From assembly GCA_902783395.1 (NCBI GenBank), contig CACZRA010000078.1:1-8965 (forward strand): a stretch of 8,965 bases of DNA, given 5' to 3'. Each line of letters starts with the position of its first letter. The stretch's first letter is position 1. This document shows positions 1 to 7,641 of this stretch, one piece after another. Source of the stretch: an uncultured Lachnospiraceae bacterium. Its GTDB lineage: Bacteria > Bacillota > Clostridia > Lachnospirales > Lachnospiraceae. The position numbers and the translations under genes are program-made. The notes below the pieces were generated by a model, which did not search any database, was not told the origin of the DNA, and saw nothing but the letters and a program-made list of their open reading frames with translations.

Positions 1-135
1 AGTGGTGGAGATACATAGGATCTGTGAAGCCACGGCAACCCCGTAAGGAAGGTGCCAACCTGAGCGAGTAATCGAGCAATAAGAGGGTTTGATTATCATA
101 GAGTAACGGATCCGCTTATGCAAGCGGATTTTTTG
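1..135 (+). promoter_or_regulatory. SAM-I (S-box) riboswitch leader of metK, 5'-truncated
   Basis: This mRNA leader binds S-adenosylmethionine and lowers transcription of metK when SAM is plentiful. The conserved SAM-I core is visible in order: GTGGTGGAGA at the 5' end of the core (2-11), TGTGAAGCC (23-31) leading into CGGCAACC (33-40), the short CC-GTAA-GG hairpin (41-48), AAGGTGCCAACC (49-60), and the 3' strand of helix P1, AATAAGAG (78-85). The matching 5' strand of P1 (expected CTCTTAT-like) and the promoter lie just upstream of the window. The aptamer is followed by an intrinsic terminator at 110-134. ATAAG (79-83) of P1 could pair instead with CTTAT (115-119) inside the terminator, which would be the antiterminator when SAM is absent; this pairing is short and inferred. 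A small hairpin (141-158) separates the terminator from the metK ribosome binding site. Confidence 0.93.
110..134 (+). terminator. Riboswitch-controlled intrinsic terminator before metK
   Basis: An 8-bp perfect stem, ATCCGCTT (110-117) with AAGCGGAT (122-129), closes a 4-base loop and is followed by a T tract (129-134, then TTTTT at 136-140). It sits between the SAM aptamer and the metK ribosome binding site, the standard place for an S-box expression platform. SAM binding should favour this hairpin and stop transcription before metK. Confidence 0.9.
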
Positions 136-175
136 TTTTTGTTAAGCTTTGCTTTAACTAAAGAAAGGAGAAAAT

Positions 176-1357
176 ATGGAAAAATACTTATTTACTTCCG
201 AATCTGTGACGGAAGGACATCCGGACAAAGTCTGCGATGCTATTTCAGATGCGATACTTGATGCGTGTATGGAGCAGGATCCGATGAGCCGTGTTGCATG
301 TGAATCTGCCTGCTGTACAGGGTTCGTGCTGATCACAGGAGAGATAACGACCAAGGCCTATGTTGATATGCAGAAGATAGTACGTGATACCGTTAAGGAG
401 ATCGGATATACCAAGTCGGAATACGGCTTTGACGGCAATACCTGTGCGGTTCTCGTTGCGATCGATGAGCAGTCGGACGATATCGCAATGGGCGTTGATA
501 AGGCGCTTGAAGCTAAGGAAGGAACGCTTACCGATGATCTTGATACAGGAGCAGGCGATCAGGGAATGATGTTCGGTTATGCGACCAATGAGACAGAGGA
601 GTATATGCCTTATCCGATCTCACTGGCTCACAAGCTTGCAAAGAAGCTTACAGAGGTTCGTAAGAACGGAACACTTAAGTATTTAAGACCCGACGGAAAG
701 AGTCAGGTATCGGTTGAATATGATGAGAACGGCAAGCCCTTAAGACTGGAAGCTGTCGTACTTTCCACCCAGCATGATGATGACGTTACCCAGGAGCAGA
801 TACATAAGGATATTAAGAAATATGTCTTTGATCCCGTGCTTCCCGCAGAGCTTGTTGATGACAATACCAAGTTCTTTATCAATCCCACAGGCCGTTTTGT
901 TATAGGAGGGCCTCACGGAGATGCAGGACTTACGGGACGTAAGATAATAGTAGATACCTACGGCGGATATGCCCGTCATGGCGGCGGAGCTTTTTCCGGA
1001 AAGGACTGCACGAAGGTTGACCGGTCCGCAGCATATGCCGCAAGGTATGTTGCCAAAAATATAGTTGCTTCGGGGCTTGCGGATAAGTGTGAGATCCAGC
1101 TTTCTTATGCAATAGGAGTTGCACAGCCCACATCGGTCATGGTCGACACCTTTGGGACGGGTAAGGTGTCCGATGAAAAGCTTGTGGATATAATAAGGGA
1201 GAATTTTGACCTGAGGCCGGCCGGCATCATAAAAATGCTTGATCTGCGCCGCCCCATCTACAAGCAGACATCCGCCTACGGGCACTTCGGAAGGAACGAT
1301 CTTGACCTTCCCTGGGAGAAGCTTGACAAAGCTGATAAGCTGAAGAATTATATCTGA
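176..1357 (+). CDS. metK: S-adenosylmethionine synthetase (methionine adenosyltransferase)
   Basis: Cytosolic enzyme that makes S-adenosylmethionine from ATP and L-methionine, releasing phosphate and diphosphate; SAM is the methyl donor of the cell. The protein has 393 residues, within the usual 380-400 for bacterial MetK. Family signatures are intact: ESVTEGHPDK near the N-terminus (catalytic-type His15, Asp17, Lys18), GEITTKAYVD (55-64), the signature GAGDQGMMFGYA (125-136), the phosphate-binding GGPHGDAGLTGRK (244-256), and the HGGGAFSGKDCTKVDRSAAY stretch. The ATG at 176 is preceded by AAAGGAG (164-170) at 5-base spacing and the protein begins exactly where the family does. The gene is single-cistron: a SAM riboswitch controls it from upstream and an intrinsic terminator (1384-1438) ends it. 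It converges on dnaE with 3 bases between the stop codons. No defect is seen. Confidence 0.98.
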   Translation: MEKYLFTSESVTEGHPDKVCDAISDAILDACMEQDPMSRVACESACCTGFVLITGEITTKAYVDMQKIVRDTVKEIGYTKSEYGFDGNTCAVLVAIDEQSDDIAMGVDKALEAKEGTLTDDLDTGAGDQGMMFGYATNETEEYMPYPISLAHKLAKKLTEVRKNGTLKYLRPDGKSQVSVEYDENGKPLRLEAVVLSTQHDDDVTQEQIHKDIKKYVFDPVLPAELVDDNTKFFINPTGRFVIGGPHGDAGLTGRKIIVDTYGGYARHGGGAFSGKDCTKVDRSAAYAARYVAKNIVASGLADKCEIQLSYAIGVAQPTSVMVDTFGTGKVSDEKLVDIIRENFDLRPAGIIKMLDLRRPIYKQTSAYGHFGRNDLDLPWEKLDKADKLKNYI

Positions 1358-1360
1358 GGA

Positions 1361-4300
1361 TCACTCGATTATTGCCACGTTATCGCTTCCGAATGCTTCC
1401 TGCAGAGCCTGCAGGGCTTCGGAAGCGGTTGTTTTTTTACGGAGCACCTTCTGCTGCTTCGTGTCTTTCAGATATATGTTGACAGAATCCTGACCTTCAC
1501 TCCGAGAGTTAAGTATGGACATAAGCTTTTTATTATTATCTTCGTACGTATCTTTGTTTTCGAAACGGATATAGAGCTTTACCGGCATAGCATCAAAAAG
1601 ACATATTGTATCTGCGCTAATGGATGCATCCTGATTATCCTGAAGTCTTACACGCCCTGTCACAAAGATCTTCTGATCAGGTTCAAGGATATCTTTATAC
1701 TTCCGGTAAGCGTCCGGCCACACCATGACCTGAACCAAACCTACAAGATCCTCCAGAGAAAGGACCGCAAATGAGTCTCCCTTTTTGGTCTGCCGGATAT
1801 TCATATCAGATATTATCCCGCCTATAGTTTCGACTGCACCGTCCGTTACCTGGGGGAGTGTTCCGTCTTCTTCCAGGATAAAGTCCGAAGACATTCTGGT
1901 TATATTCTTTTTCCAAAGCTTTTCGTATGACTGAAGGGGATGGCCGGAGATATAAACCCCGAGTACTTCCTTTTCATAGGTGAGCTTGATCTCATCGGGA
2001 AAATCTTCTGTATCGGGAAGATCAAAGGCTGAAAGCTTTTTATCATCCGTGTCATTCATAATGTCAAACAGGGACATCTGCCCGGCTATGCCATGTTTTC
2101 TTTCCTCAATGGTACTGTCAATAAGGGAATTGAATACGATGAGCTTTTGTCTGCGGTTTCCGGGGAGACTGTCAAGTGCTCCTGCTTTGATGAGATTCTC
2201 GACAGAACGCTTGTTAAGATCTTTTCCGAAGGTCCGGTCTATAAAATCCCTGATATCCCTGTATCGTCCGTTTATATTTCGTTCATCTGTTATGACCTGT
2301 ATGGCTGAGCGTCCCAGACCGCGGATCGCAGACATGCCGTAGCGTATGCTGTGATCTCCTGCCGCGGTAAAGTCGCCGAAGCCTTCATTTATATCGGGCA
2401 GAAGGACATCGATATTCATTTCCCGGCAGACAAGGATATATCCCGCAACCTTTACGGAATTATCAATGTAGCTTGTAAGGGTGGCGGCCATAAATTCTAC
2501 AGGGTAATAATACTTAAGCCATGCAGTCTGCATCGTAACTACCGCGTAACTCGCGGAATGGCTCTTGTTAAAGGCATACTTCGCAAAATCATTCATAGAG
2601 TCATATATTCTGTTTGCTGCGGTCTCTGAAATACCCATATGTATACAGCCCTGTATTTCCTGATCCGGATCGCCGTAAATAAAGCTGTGCCGGTTTTCGT
2701 CTATTACGTATTGCTTTTTCTTGCTCATCGCACGACGGATATTGTCCGCCTGTCCGAGGGAGTAGCCGGCCAGCGACTGGAAGATCTGCATGACCTGCTC
2801 CTGATATACGATGCAGCCGTAGGTCGCTTCCAGTATAGGGATAAGCTCCTTTGCATCATAATCTATCCTGCCGGGGTGGTTTTTCCCTTTAATATATTTC
2901 GGTATGAAATCCATGGGGCCCGGACGGTAAAGAGCAATGCCCGCTATGATGTCTTCAAGAGAGCCGGGCTTGAGTCTTTTCATGAAGGCCTGCATTCCGC
3001 CTGATTCTATCTGAAATATGCCGTCAGTCTGTCCGGTCCCGATATAATCAAGGACAGCCTTGTCGTTGAGATCGATCTTATCGATGTCGATGTTTAGTCC
3101 GGAGTGTCGTTTCATGGCAGCTTCAGCGGCGTTTTTTACTACTGTGAGAGTACGAAGACCCAGGAAGTCCATTTTAAGAAGGCCCAGTTCTTCAAGAGTC
3201 GTCATCGTATACTGTGTGGTGATCTCTCCTCCTCCCTGTCTTGAAAGCGGGACATAGTTATCTGCATTTTCGGGAGTAATAAGGATGCCGGCCGCATGTA
3301 TCGAGCTGTGCCGCGGAAGACCTTCAAGTTTAAGGCACATATCAATGATCGTCTTTACCTCGGGATCCCTGTCGTAGAGTTCCCTGAATTCGTTATTCTG
3401 CTCCAGAGCCCTGGTAAGGGTCATCCCGAGTTCGGCGGGAACCATGCGGGCAAGCTGGTCTCCTCTTGAGTAGGGCAGATCCATAACCCGGCATACGTCC
3501 CGTATGACAGCTTTGGACAGAAGCTTGTCAAAGGTTATTATCTGTACACATTTTGACCTGCCGTACTTATTCACGACATAATCTATGACCTGCTGCCGTC
3601 CCTCCGGAGCAAAGTCTACGTCTACATCAGGCATGGAGACACGTTCGGGATTAAGAAAGCGTTCGAAGAGAAGGCTGTATTTTGTCGGCTCGAGAGTAGT
3701 AATGTCAAGACAGTATGACAAAACCGCTCCTGCTGCGGAACCGCGCCCCGGGCCTACGGGGATACCATGTGTCTTGGCATAGTTTATATAGTCCCATACT
3801 ATCAGGAAGTAGTCGACGTATCCCATTTTGAGAATAACGGAAAGCTCATATTCGAGACGGTCGGATATTGTTCCGTCATCCTCCGGATATTTTTCCTTCA
3901 GTCCTTTATATGCAAGGTGCCTCAGATAATCCCACGAGGAGCTGAATGCTTCGGGGATGTCAAAATGAGGAAGCTTGGTGACATGGAATTCTATATCGAC
4001 ATTACACCTGTCAGCAATACGCTGTGTGTTGTCAAGAGCTTCGGGAATATATGAGAAGATATCTCTCATTTCCTCTTCGCTTTTAACATAGTATTGTCCG
4101 CCGGGATACCGCATCCTGTCTTCGTCATTTTCTTTTTTTCCGGTCTGGATGCAGAGAAGCAGATCGTGAGCCTTGGCGTCATCCGGATAGGTATAGTGGC
4201 AGTCGTTGGTGGCGATAAGCGGAATGTCCAGCTTTCTTGACAGCTGAATCAGAGCCTGATTCACAAGAGTCTGTGCTCCGTCAAGATGGTCCTGCAGCTC

Positions 4301-4819
4301 TAGATAGAAATTTCCCGGACCGAAGATCTCCAGATACTCCTTTGCTGCCTGCTCCGCCCTGTCGAACTGTCTCTGCTCCAGAAGCTTTGCTATCTCACCT
4401 GCCAGACAAGCCGATGAACAGATAATTCCCTCGTGATACTTTGCCAGAGTTTCCTTATCAACCCGTGGTTTGTAATACAATCCCTCCGTAAAGCCGGTGG
4501 ATACTATCTTCATCAGGTTCTGATAACCGGTATTGTTTTCGGCGAGCAGTATCAGGTGGAAGTATCTGTCGTCTCCGTGGGACACTTCCTTGTCAAAGCG
4601 TGAGCCGGGGGCGACATATACTTCACAGCCTATTATCGGTTTTATCTCCCGGGCAAGGCACTCATTGTAAAAATCTATGACTCCGTACATCACTCCGTGA
4701 TCCGTGATGGCGGCAGCGTTCATGCCCAGTTCCTTTACCCGTAAGACATATTCCTTTATTTTGTTTGACCCGTCCAGGAGACTGTACTCCGTGTGGGTAT
4801 GAAGATGAACAAAAGCCAT
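1361..4819 (-). CDS. dnaE: DNA polymerase III subunit alpha (DnaE type)
   Basis: Catalytic subunit of the C-family replicative DNA polymerase; in Firmicutes DnaE works beside PolC in lagging-strand initiation or error-prone synthesis, while DnaE1-type enzymes are the main replicase. The protein has 1152 residues, the normal DnaE length, without the internal exonuclease found in PolC. Order of domains: PHP domain at the N-terminus with HLHTH (5-9), DHG (40-42), CEVYV (Glu66), His88 and NDCHY (Asp206, His208), so the metal-binding set looks complete; GPGRGSAAGA and the palm motif PDVDVDF (397-403, catalytic Asp400 and Asp402); third catalytic Asp in KMDFLGLRT (Asp551); fingers with RRAMSKKK; helix-hairpin-helix region; OB-fold around 995-1065; C-terminal tail. 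The frame stays open far upstream, but the ATG at 4819 gives the family-standard MAFVHLHTHTEYS start and longer versions would run into the divergent gene. The ribosome binding site is weak (AGGG 12 bases upstream). Confidence 0.97.
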   Translation of the reverse strand: MAFVHLHTHTEYSLLDGSNKIKEYVLRVKELGMNAAAITDHGVMYGVIDFYNECLAREIKPIIGCEVYVAPGSRFDKEVSHGDDRYFHLILLAENNTGYQNLMKIVSTGFTEGLYYKPRVDKETLAKYHEGIICSSACLAGEIAKLLEQRQFDRAEQAAKEYLEIFGPGNFYLELQDHLDGAQTLVNQALIQLSRKLDIPLIATNDCHYTYPDDAKAHDLLLCIQTGKKENDEDRMRYPGGQYYVKSEEEMRDIFSYIPEALDNTQRIADRCNVDIEFHVTKLPHFDIPEAFSSSWDYLRHLAYKGLKEKYPEDDGTISDRLEYELSVILKMGYVDYFLIVWDYINYAKTHGIPVGPGRGSAAGAVLSYCLDITTLEPTKYSLLFERFLNPERVSMPDVDVDFAPEGRQQVIDYVVNKYGRSKCVQIITFDKLLSKAVIRDVCRVMDLPYSRGDQLARMVPAELGMTLTRALEQNNEFRELYDRDPEVKTIIDMCLKLEGLPRHSSIHAAGILITPENADNYVPLSRQGGGEITTQYTMTTLEELGLLKMDFLGLRTLTVVKNAAEAAMKRHSGLNIDIDKIDLNDKAVLDYIGTGQTDGIFQIESGGMQAFMKRLKPGSLEDIIAGIALYRPGPMDFIPKYIKGKNHPGRIDYDAKELIPILEATYGCIVYQEQVMQIFQSLAGYSLGQADNIRRAMSKKKQYVIDENRHSFIYGDPDQEIQGCIHMGISETAANRIYDSMNDFAKYAFNKSHSASYAVVTMQTAWLKYYYPVEFMAATLTSYIDNSVKVAGYILVCREMNIDVLLPDINEGFGDFTAAGDHSIRYGMSAIRGLGRSAIQVITDERNINGRYRDIRDFIDRTFGKDLNKRSVENLIKAGALDSLPGNRRQKLIVFNSLIDSTIEERKHGIAGQMSLFDIMNDTDDKKLSAFDLPDTEDFPDEIKLTYEKEVLGVYISGHPLQSYEKLWKKNITRMSSDFILEEDGTLPQVTDGAVETIGGIISDMNIRQTKKGDSFAVLSLEDLVGLVQVMVWPDAYRKYKDILEPDQKIFVTGRVRLQDNQDASISADTICLFDAMPVKLYIRFENKDTYEDNNKKLMSILNSRSEGQDSVNIYLKDTKQQKVLRKKTTASEALQALQEAFGSDNVAIIE
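1384..1438 (+). terminator. metK intrinsic terminator, inside the 3' coding end of dnaE
   Basis: A long two-part hairpin: a 10-bp perfect outer stem CGCTTCCGAA (1384-1393) with TTCGGAAGCG (1418-1427), then a 7-bp inner stem CCTGCAG (1399-1405) with CTGCAGG (1409-1415) and a 3-base loop. It is followed by GTTG and seven Ts (1432-1438). The orientation, hairpin then T tract on the plus strand, fits termination of metK transcripts 27-81 bases after the metK stop. The same bases encode about residues 1131-1146 of DnaE on the other strand, with the T tract giving the Lys-Lys codons. The minus strand has no T tract after the hairpin, so it should not act on dnaE mRNA. Confidence 0.85.
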
Positions 4820-4825
4820 AGCATC

Positions 4826-4831
4826 ATTATA
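4826..4831 (-). promoter_or_regulatory. Possible -10 box of dnaE
   Basis: On the minus strand a perfect TATAAT (4831-4826) ends 6 bases before the dnaE ATG. No good -35 hexamer is seen at 16-19 bases, and no TG extension is present. If used, transcription would start at or next to the ATG and the mRNA would be almost leaderless. It may equally be chance in an AT-rich stretch, with the real promoter further upstream in 4840-4960. Confidence 0.3.
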
Positions 4832-4889
4832 CCCTATTTGAAAATATATTTCGCTATTGATATTGATCCTGTCCTCGCTGCAGGGCGTG

Positions 4890-4918
4890 TGGACATTTTC
4901 AGATGCAAAAACTATAAT
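4890..4918 (+). promoter_or_regulatory. Sigma-A-type promoter of the ATPase/transporter operon
   Basis: TGGACA (4890-4895, five of six matches to TTGACA), a 17-base spacer, then a perfect TATAAT (4913-4918). The predicted start is near 4925, leaving a leader of about 34 bases with a good ribosome binding site (AGAGGAG, 4944-4950). Spacing and hexamers are close to consensus, so basal expression is likely constitutive. Confidence 0.75.
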
Positions 4919-4958
4919 CAGATGTATATGTACGCATAGGAAGAGAGGAGTGGTGACC

Positions 4959-6626
4959 ATGTACGCAGATGATAAGATTCGAATAGGAATGAAGGAAAAC
5001 GGCGAAAATGTATACATAAGTCCCTCTATGTGCTGCAGGCACGGACTTATTGCAGGAGCCACAGGATCCGGAAAGACGATCACGCTTAAAGTACTGGCCG
5101 AGTCTTTTTCGGATATGGGTGTGCCGGTATTTCTTGCGGATGTCAAGGGAGATCTTGCGGGAATGTGTATGCCGGGCAGAGATACGGAGGATATGCAGAG
5201 CCGTTTGGAAAAATTCGGACTGAAGGAGTCAGGCTTTGAGTACCATGGTTATCCGGCTGTTTTCTGGGATCTGTACGGAAAAAAGGGTATCCCTCTGCGT
5301 ACTACCATATCTGAAATGGGACCGGATCTTATGGCGGCAGTGCTTGGGCTGAATGATCTGCAGACAGCGCTGCTTGCCGTCATATTCAAGATCGCCGATG
5401 ATCAGGGGCTTCTCCTTATCGATACAAAGGATCTGAAGGCGATAGTCAATTATGTTTCCGACAATCATAAGGATTTTGAAGCTGATTACGGGAAAATAGC
5501 ACCGGTCTCATTAGCCGCGATCGTAAGGGAGATCGTTGCTCTTGAGATGAAGGGGGCGGAGCAGTTCTTCGGAGAGACTGCCATTGACATCAGGGATTTC
5601 TTTTCTACCGGCCCTGAAGGAAGAGGGGTTATCAATATACTGGATTCTTCTTCCCTGATCAACGATCCGACACTTTATTCCATGTTTATGATGTATCTTC
5701 TGTCGGAGCTTTTTGAAACACTGCCGGAGGTCGGAGATCAGGCGAAGCCGAAGTTTGTATTTTTCTTTGACGAGGCACATCTTCTCTTCAGCGGAGCGTC
5801 AAAGGAGCTTATGACAAAAATAGAGCAGGTAGTAAAGCTTATCCGGTCAAAGGGAGTGGGAGTTTATTTTGCGACACAGAATCCTTCTGACATACCTGAC
5901 GGAGTCATGAACCAGCTGGGAAATAAGATCGAGCATGCGCTCCATGCTTATACTCCGGCAGAGCAGAAGAAGGTAAAGGCAGCCGCGGAGGGCTTAAGAG
6001 AGAATCCGGAATTCAACACGTACGAAACGCTGATGTCGCTCGGCACAGGAGAAGCGGTTGTGTCGTTCCTGGGTGAAGACGGCGTACCGGGGCTTGCACA
6101 GAAGGTGGCGATACTGCCTCCTCAGAGTCAGATGGGAGAGATAGATGCGGCTACAAGAGATACGGAGATAAAAAGCGCCGGATTGTACACAAAGTATGCC
6201 GAGAGCTATGATCCCGAATCCGCCTGTGAATTTCTGAAGAGGAAGGGAGTAGAGGAAGAGGAAGCCAGAGCAGCTGCGCTCAGGGCTGCGGAGGAGGAAA
6301 AAGAGGCGCAAAAAGCTAAGCTTGCCGAGGAAAAAGCAAGGCAGGCTGAGGAACGGGAAGCGCAAAAAGCAAAGGAAAAAGAGGAGAGAGATGCTGCCAG
6401 GGCGAGGGAGAAGGCAGAGAAAGAGGCGCTGAAAGAAAAAGAAAAAGAAGCAAGAACCATGAAGACGGCAGCGAAATCCGTGGGTAATTCCGTTGCGGGG
6501 ACGGTAGGCCGGGAGGTCGGAAAATCCGTTGGCTCTTCCTTCGGAAAATTCGGGAAGACCCTGGGAGGAAACGTGGGAGCGAGCATAGGCCGTGGGATCA
6601 TCGGGACTCTTTTCAAGATCAAGTGA
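4959..6626 (+). CDS. HerA-like ATPase, DUF853/YjgR family, with coiled-coil and Gly-rich tail
   Basis: A P-loop ATPase of the HerA/FtsK-like group resembling E. coli YjgR (DUF853); the family is annotated as a putative helicase or DNA translocase but its role is not settled. The protein has 555 residues. After a short N-terminal strand region comes Walker A GATGSGKT (33-40), the sensor-like LADVKGDLAG stretch, and a long ATPase core with Walker B KFVFFFDEAH (Asp271, Glu272), followed by the ATQNPSDIPD motif and NKIEHALHAYTP, both typical of DUF853. Residues about 431-498 are a highly charged Glu/Lys/Ala coiled coil, and about 505-555 are a Gly/Ser-rich tail ending GRGIIGTLFKIK, as in the family. 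ATG 4959 is chosen because AGAGGAG precedes it by 8 bases; a start at 4857 would add 34 unrelated residues and lie upstream of the promoter. The stop overlaps the next start (GTGA), so the two genes are translated together. Confidence 0.9.
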   Translation: MYADDKIRIGMKENGENVYISPSMCCRHGLIAGATGSGKTITLKVLAESFSDMGVPVFLADVKGDLAGMCMPGRDTEDMQSRLEKFGLKESGFEYHGYPAVFWDLYGKKGIPLRTTISEMGPDLMAAVLGLNDLQTALLAVIFKIADDQGLLLIDTKDLKAIVNYVSDNHKDFEADYGKIAPVSLAAIVREIVALEMKGAEQFFGETAIDIRDFFSTGPEGRGVINILDSSSLINDPTLYSMFMMYLLSELFETLPEVGDQAKPKFVFFFDEAHLLFSGASKELMTKIEQVVKLIRSKGVGVYFATQNPSDIPDGVMNQLGNKIEHALHAYTPAEQKKVKAAAEGLRENPEFNTYETLMSLGTGEAVVSFLGEDGVPGLAQKVAILPPQSQMGEIDAATRDTEIKSAGLYTKYAESYDPESACEFLKRKGVEEEEARAAALRAAEEEKEAQKAKLAEEKARQAEEREAQKAKEKEERDAARAREKAEKEALKEKEKEARTMKTAAKSVGNSVAGTVGREVGKSVGSSFGKFGKTLGGNVGASIGRGIIGTLFKIK

Positions 6627-7576
6627 GTAAAAAAGGGTTATTTAATATATCCGCTCTGCTCCTCTGTGCAATGATATGGGGCTTTGCTTTCACTGCACAG
6701 TCCGTCGGTGCGGAGCATATGGGGCCATGGACCTTCCTTGCGTTAAGGGCATGGCTCGGTGTAATGACTCTTATAGTGTTCATTACCGTAAGATGGCTGA
6801 TCGTAAGACACACGTCCGAAGGACGGAGAGCTTATGAAACAATGAGGGAGCTTTCAGGAAACACCGGAGATACGGCAGGTAACGGCAGGATGCTTATGGT
6901 ATCTGCGGGAATTGCCACGGGAGTGCTCCTTTGTCTGGCGTCTTTTCTCCAGCAGGCAGGTATAGCTTACACTTCGGTTGCCAAATCGAGTTTTATCACG
7001 GCTATGTATGTGGTGATAGTTCCTGTCATTTCGTTTGTGTCGGGGAGAAAGCCGGGGAAGAAGATGTGGACGGCAGTCTTATTAAGTGTGACTGGACTTT
7101 ATCTGCTCAGCTTTTCCGGAAGTATAGATGGGATCAATAAGGGAGATCTTCTTACTCTTGCATGTGCGGTCCTGTTTTCTTTTCAGATAATATGTATAAA
7201 TCATTTTGTGGACAGACTTGACGGGCTCATTCTGTCCTGCAGCGAATTTTTCTTTGAGGCACTTCTTGCCACAGCAGGGATGCTGATATTTGAAAAACCG
7301 TCTGCCGCATCGATCATACCTGCCTTTTCCGCTGTTCTTTACGCCGGAGTAATGAGCAACGGTGTGGCATATACGTTGCAGATAGTGGGGCAGAGGGGTT
7401 TTGATCCAACCATAGCGAGTCTTTGTATGTGTATGGAGAGTGTTTTCGGTGCCTTGGGCGGATTTCTGTTTTTGGGTCAGACCCTTACGGTACGTGAGAT
7501 CGTGGGATGTTCACTTATGTTTGCTGCGATCCTGCTGGTATACCTTCCGGTCGGAAAAAGGTATTGCCAAACTTAA
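6623..7576 (+). CDS. EamA/DMT-family transporter
   Basis: Predicted inner-membrane carrier of the drug/metabolite transporter superfamily; the substrate cannot be read from sequence, and members move amino acids, sugars, purines or other metabolites. The protein has 317 residues with about ten hydrophobic helices in two EamA repeats. Repeat one has the CAMIWGFAFTAQ start (about 15-26) and the AYTSVAKSSFITAMYVVIVPV helix pair; repeat two ends with the typical ASLCMCMESVFGALGGFLFLGQTL and the following GCSLMFAAILLVYL helix. A polar loop of about 30 residues (about 59-88) between the second and third helices is longer than usual. The start is a GTG at 6623 that overlaps the ATPase stop (GTGA) and has no Shine-Dalgarno of its own, so translation probably depends on coupling. 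Pairing of a DUF853 ATPase with a DMT transporter has no obvious functional logic. Confidence 0.88.
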   Translation: MSKKGLFNISALLLCAMIWGFAFTAQSVGAEHMGPWTFLALRAWLGVMTLIVFITVRWLIVRHTSEGRRAYETMRELSGNTGDTAGNGRMLMVSAGIATGVLLCLASFLQQAGIAYTSVAKSSFITAMYVVIVPVISFVSGRKPGKKMWTAVLLSVTGLYLLSFSGSIDGINKGDLLTLACAVLFSFQIICINHFVDRLDGLILSCSEFFFEALLATAGMLIFEKPSAASIIPAFSAVLYAGVMSNGVAYTLQIVGQRGFDPTIASLCMCMESVFGALGGFLFLGQTLTVREIVGCSLMFAAILLVYLPVGKRYCQT

Positions 7577-7592
7577 GAATTATACGTATATA
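7564..7592 (+). promoter_or_regulatory. Possible promoter of the double-glycine peptide gene
   Basis: TTGCCA (7564-7569, overlapping the last codons of the transporter), a 17-base spacer, then TATATA (7587-7592) inside a TA-rich run. The predicted start is near 7599, giving a leader of about 43 bases to the peptide ATG. No terminator separates the transporter from the peptide gene, so readthrough from the operon is also possible. Confidence 0.4.
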
Positions 7593-7617
7593 TATATGAC
7601 AGGGTTATCTTACGTAT
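7582..7617 (+). repeat. Inverted repeat ATACGTA / TACGTAT in the peptide leader
   Basis: ATACGTA (7582-7588) and TACGTAT (7611-7617) are perfect reverse complements separated by 22 bases. The left arm overlaps the proposed -10 box and the right arm lies just upstream of the ribosome binding site. Each arm also contains the palindrome TACGTA, so the pair could be two copies of a small operator or a weak mRNA hairpin. The surrounding TA-rich composition makes chance a real possibility. Confidence 0.35.
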
Positions 7618-7641
7618 CCTGAAAAAAGGAGGACCTTTATC

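Noticed and set aside
740..1285. 181-residue open frame antisense to metK
   Set aside because: It is a mirror of the metK coding strand with no ribosome binding site and no recognisable domain.
1950..4425. Several open frames of 60-120 residues on the plus strand within dnaE
   Set aside because: They lie wholly inside an intact conserved gene, lack ribosome binding sites and show no known domains.
4857..4958. Earlier in-frame ATG (4857) for the ATPase
   Set aside because: The added 34 residues lack family similarity, the start lies upstream of the promoter, and the ATG at 4959 has a good ribosome binding site.
4820..5146. Upstream extension of the dnaE reading frame by 109 residues on the minus strand
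   Set aside because: The extension overlaps the divergent ATPase gene and its promoter, and has no DnaE-like sequence; the family starts at the MAFVHLHTHTEYS methionine at 4819.
6206..6622. 138-residue Ser/Ala/Phe-rich open frame antisense to the ATPase tail
   Set aside because: It is the complement of the Glu/Lys codon run in the coiled coil; the low-complexity sequence is a by-product.
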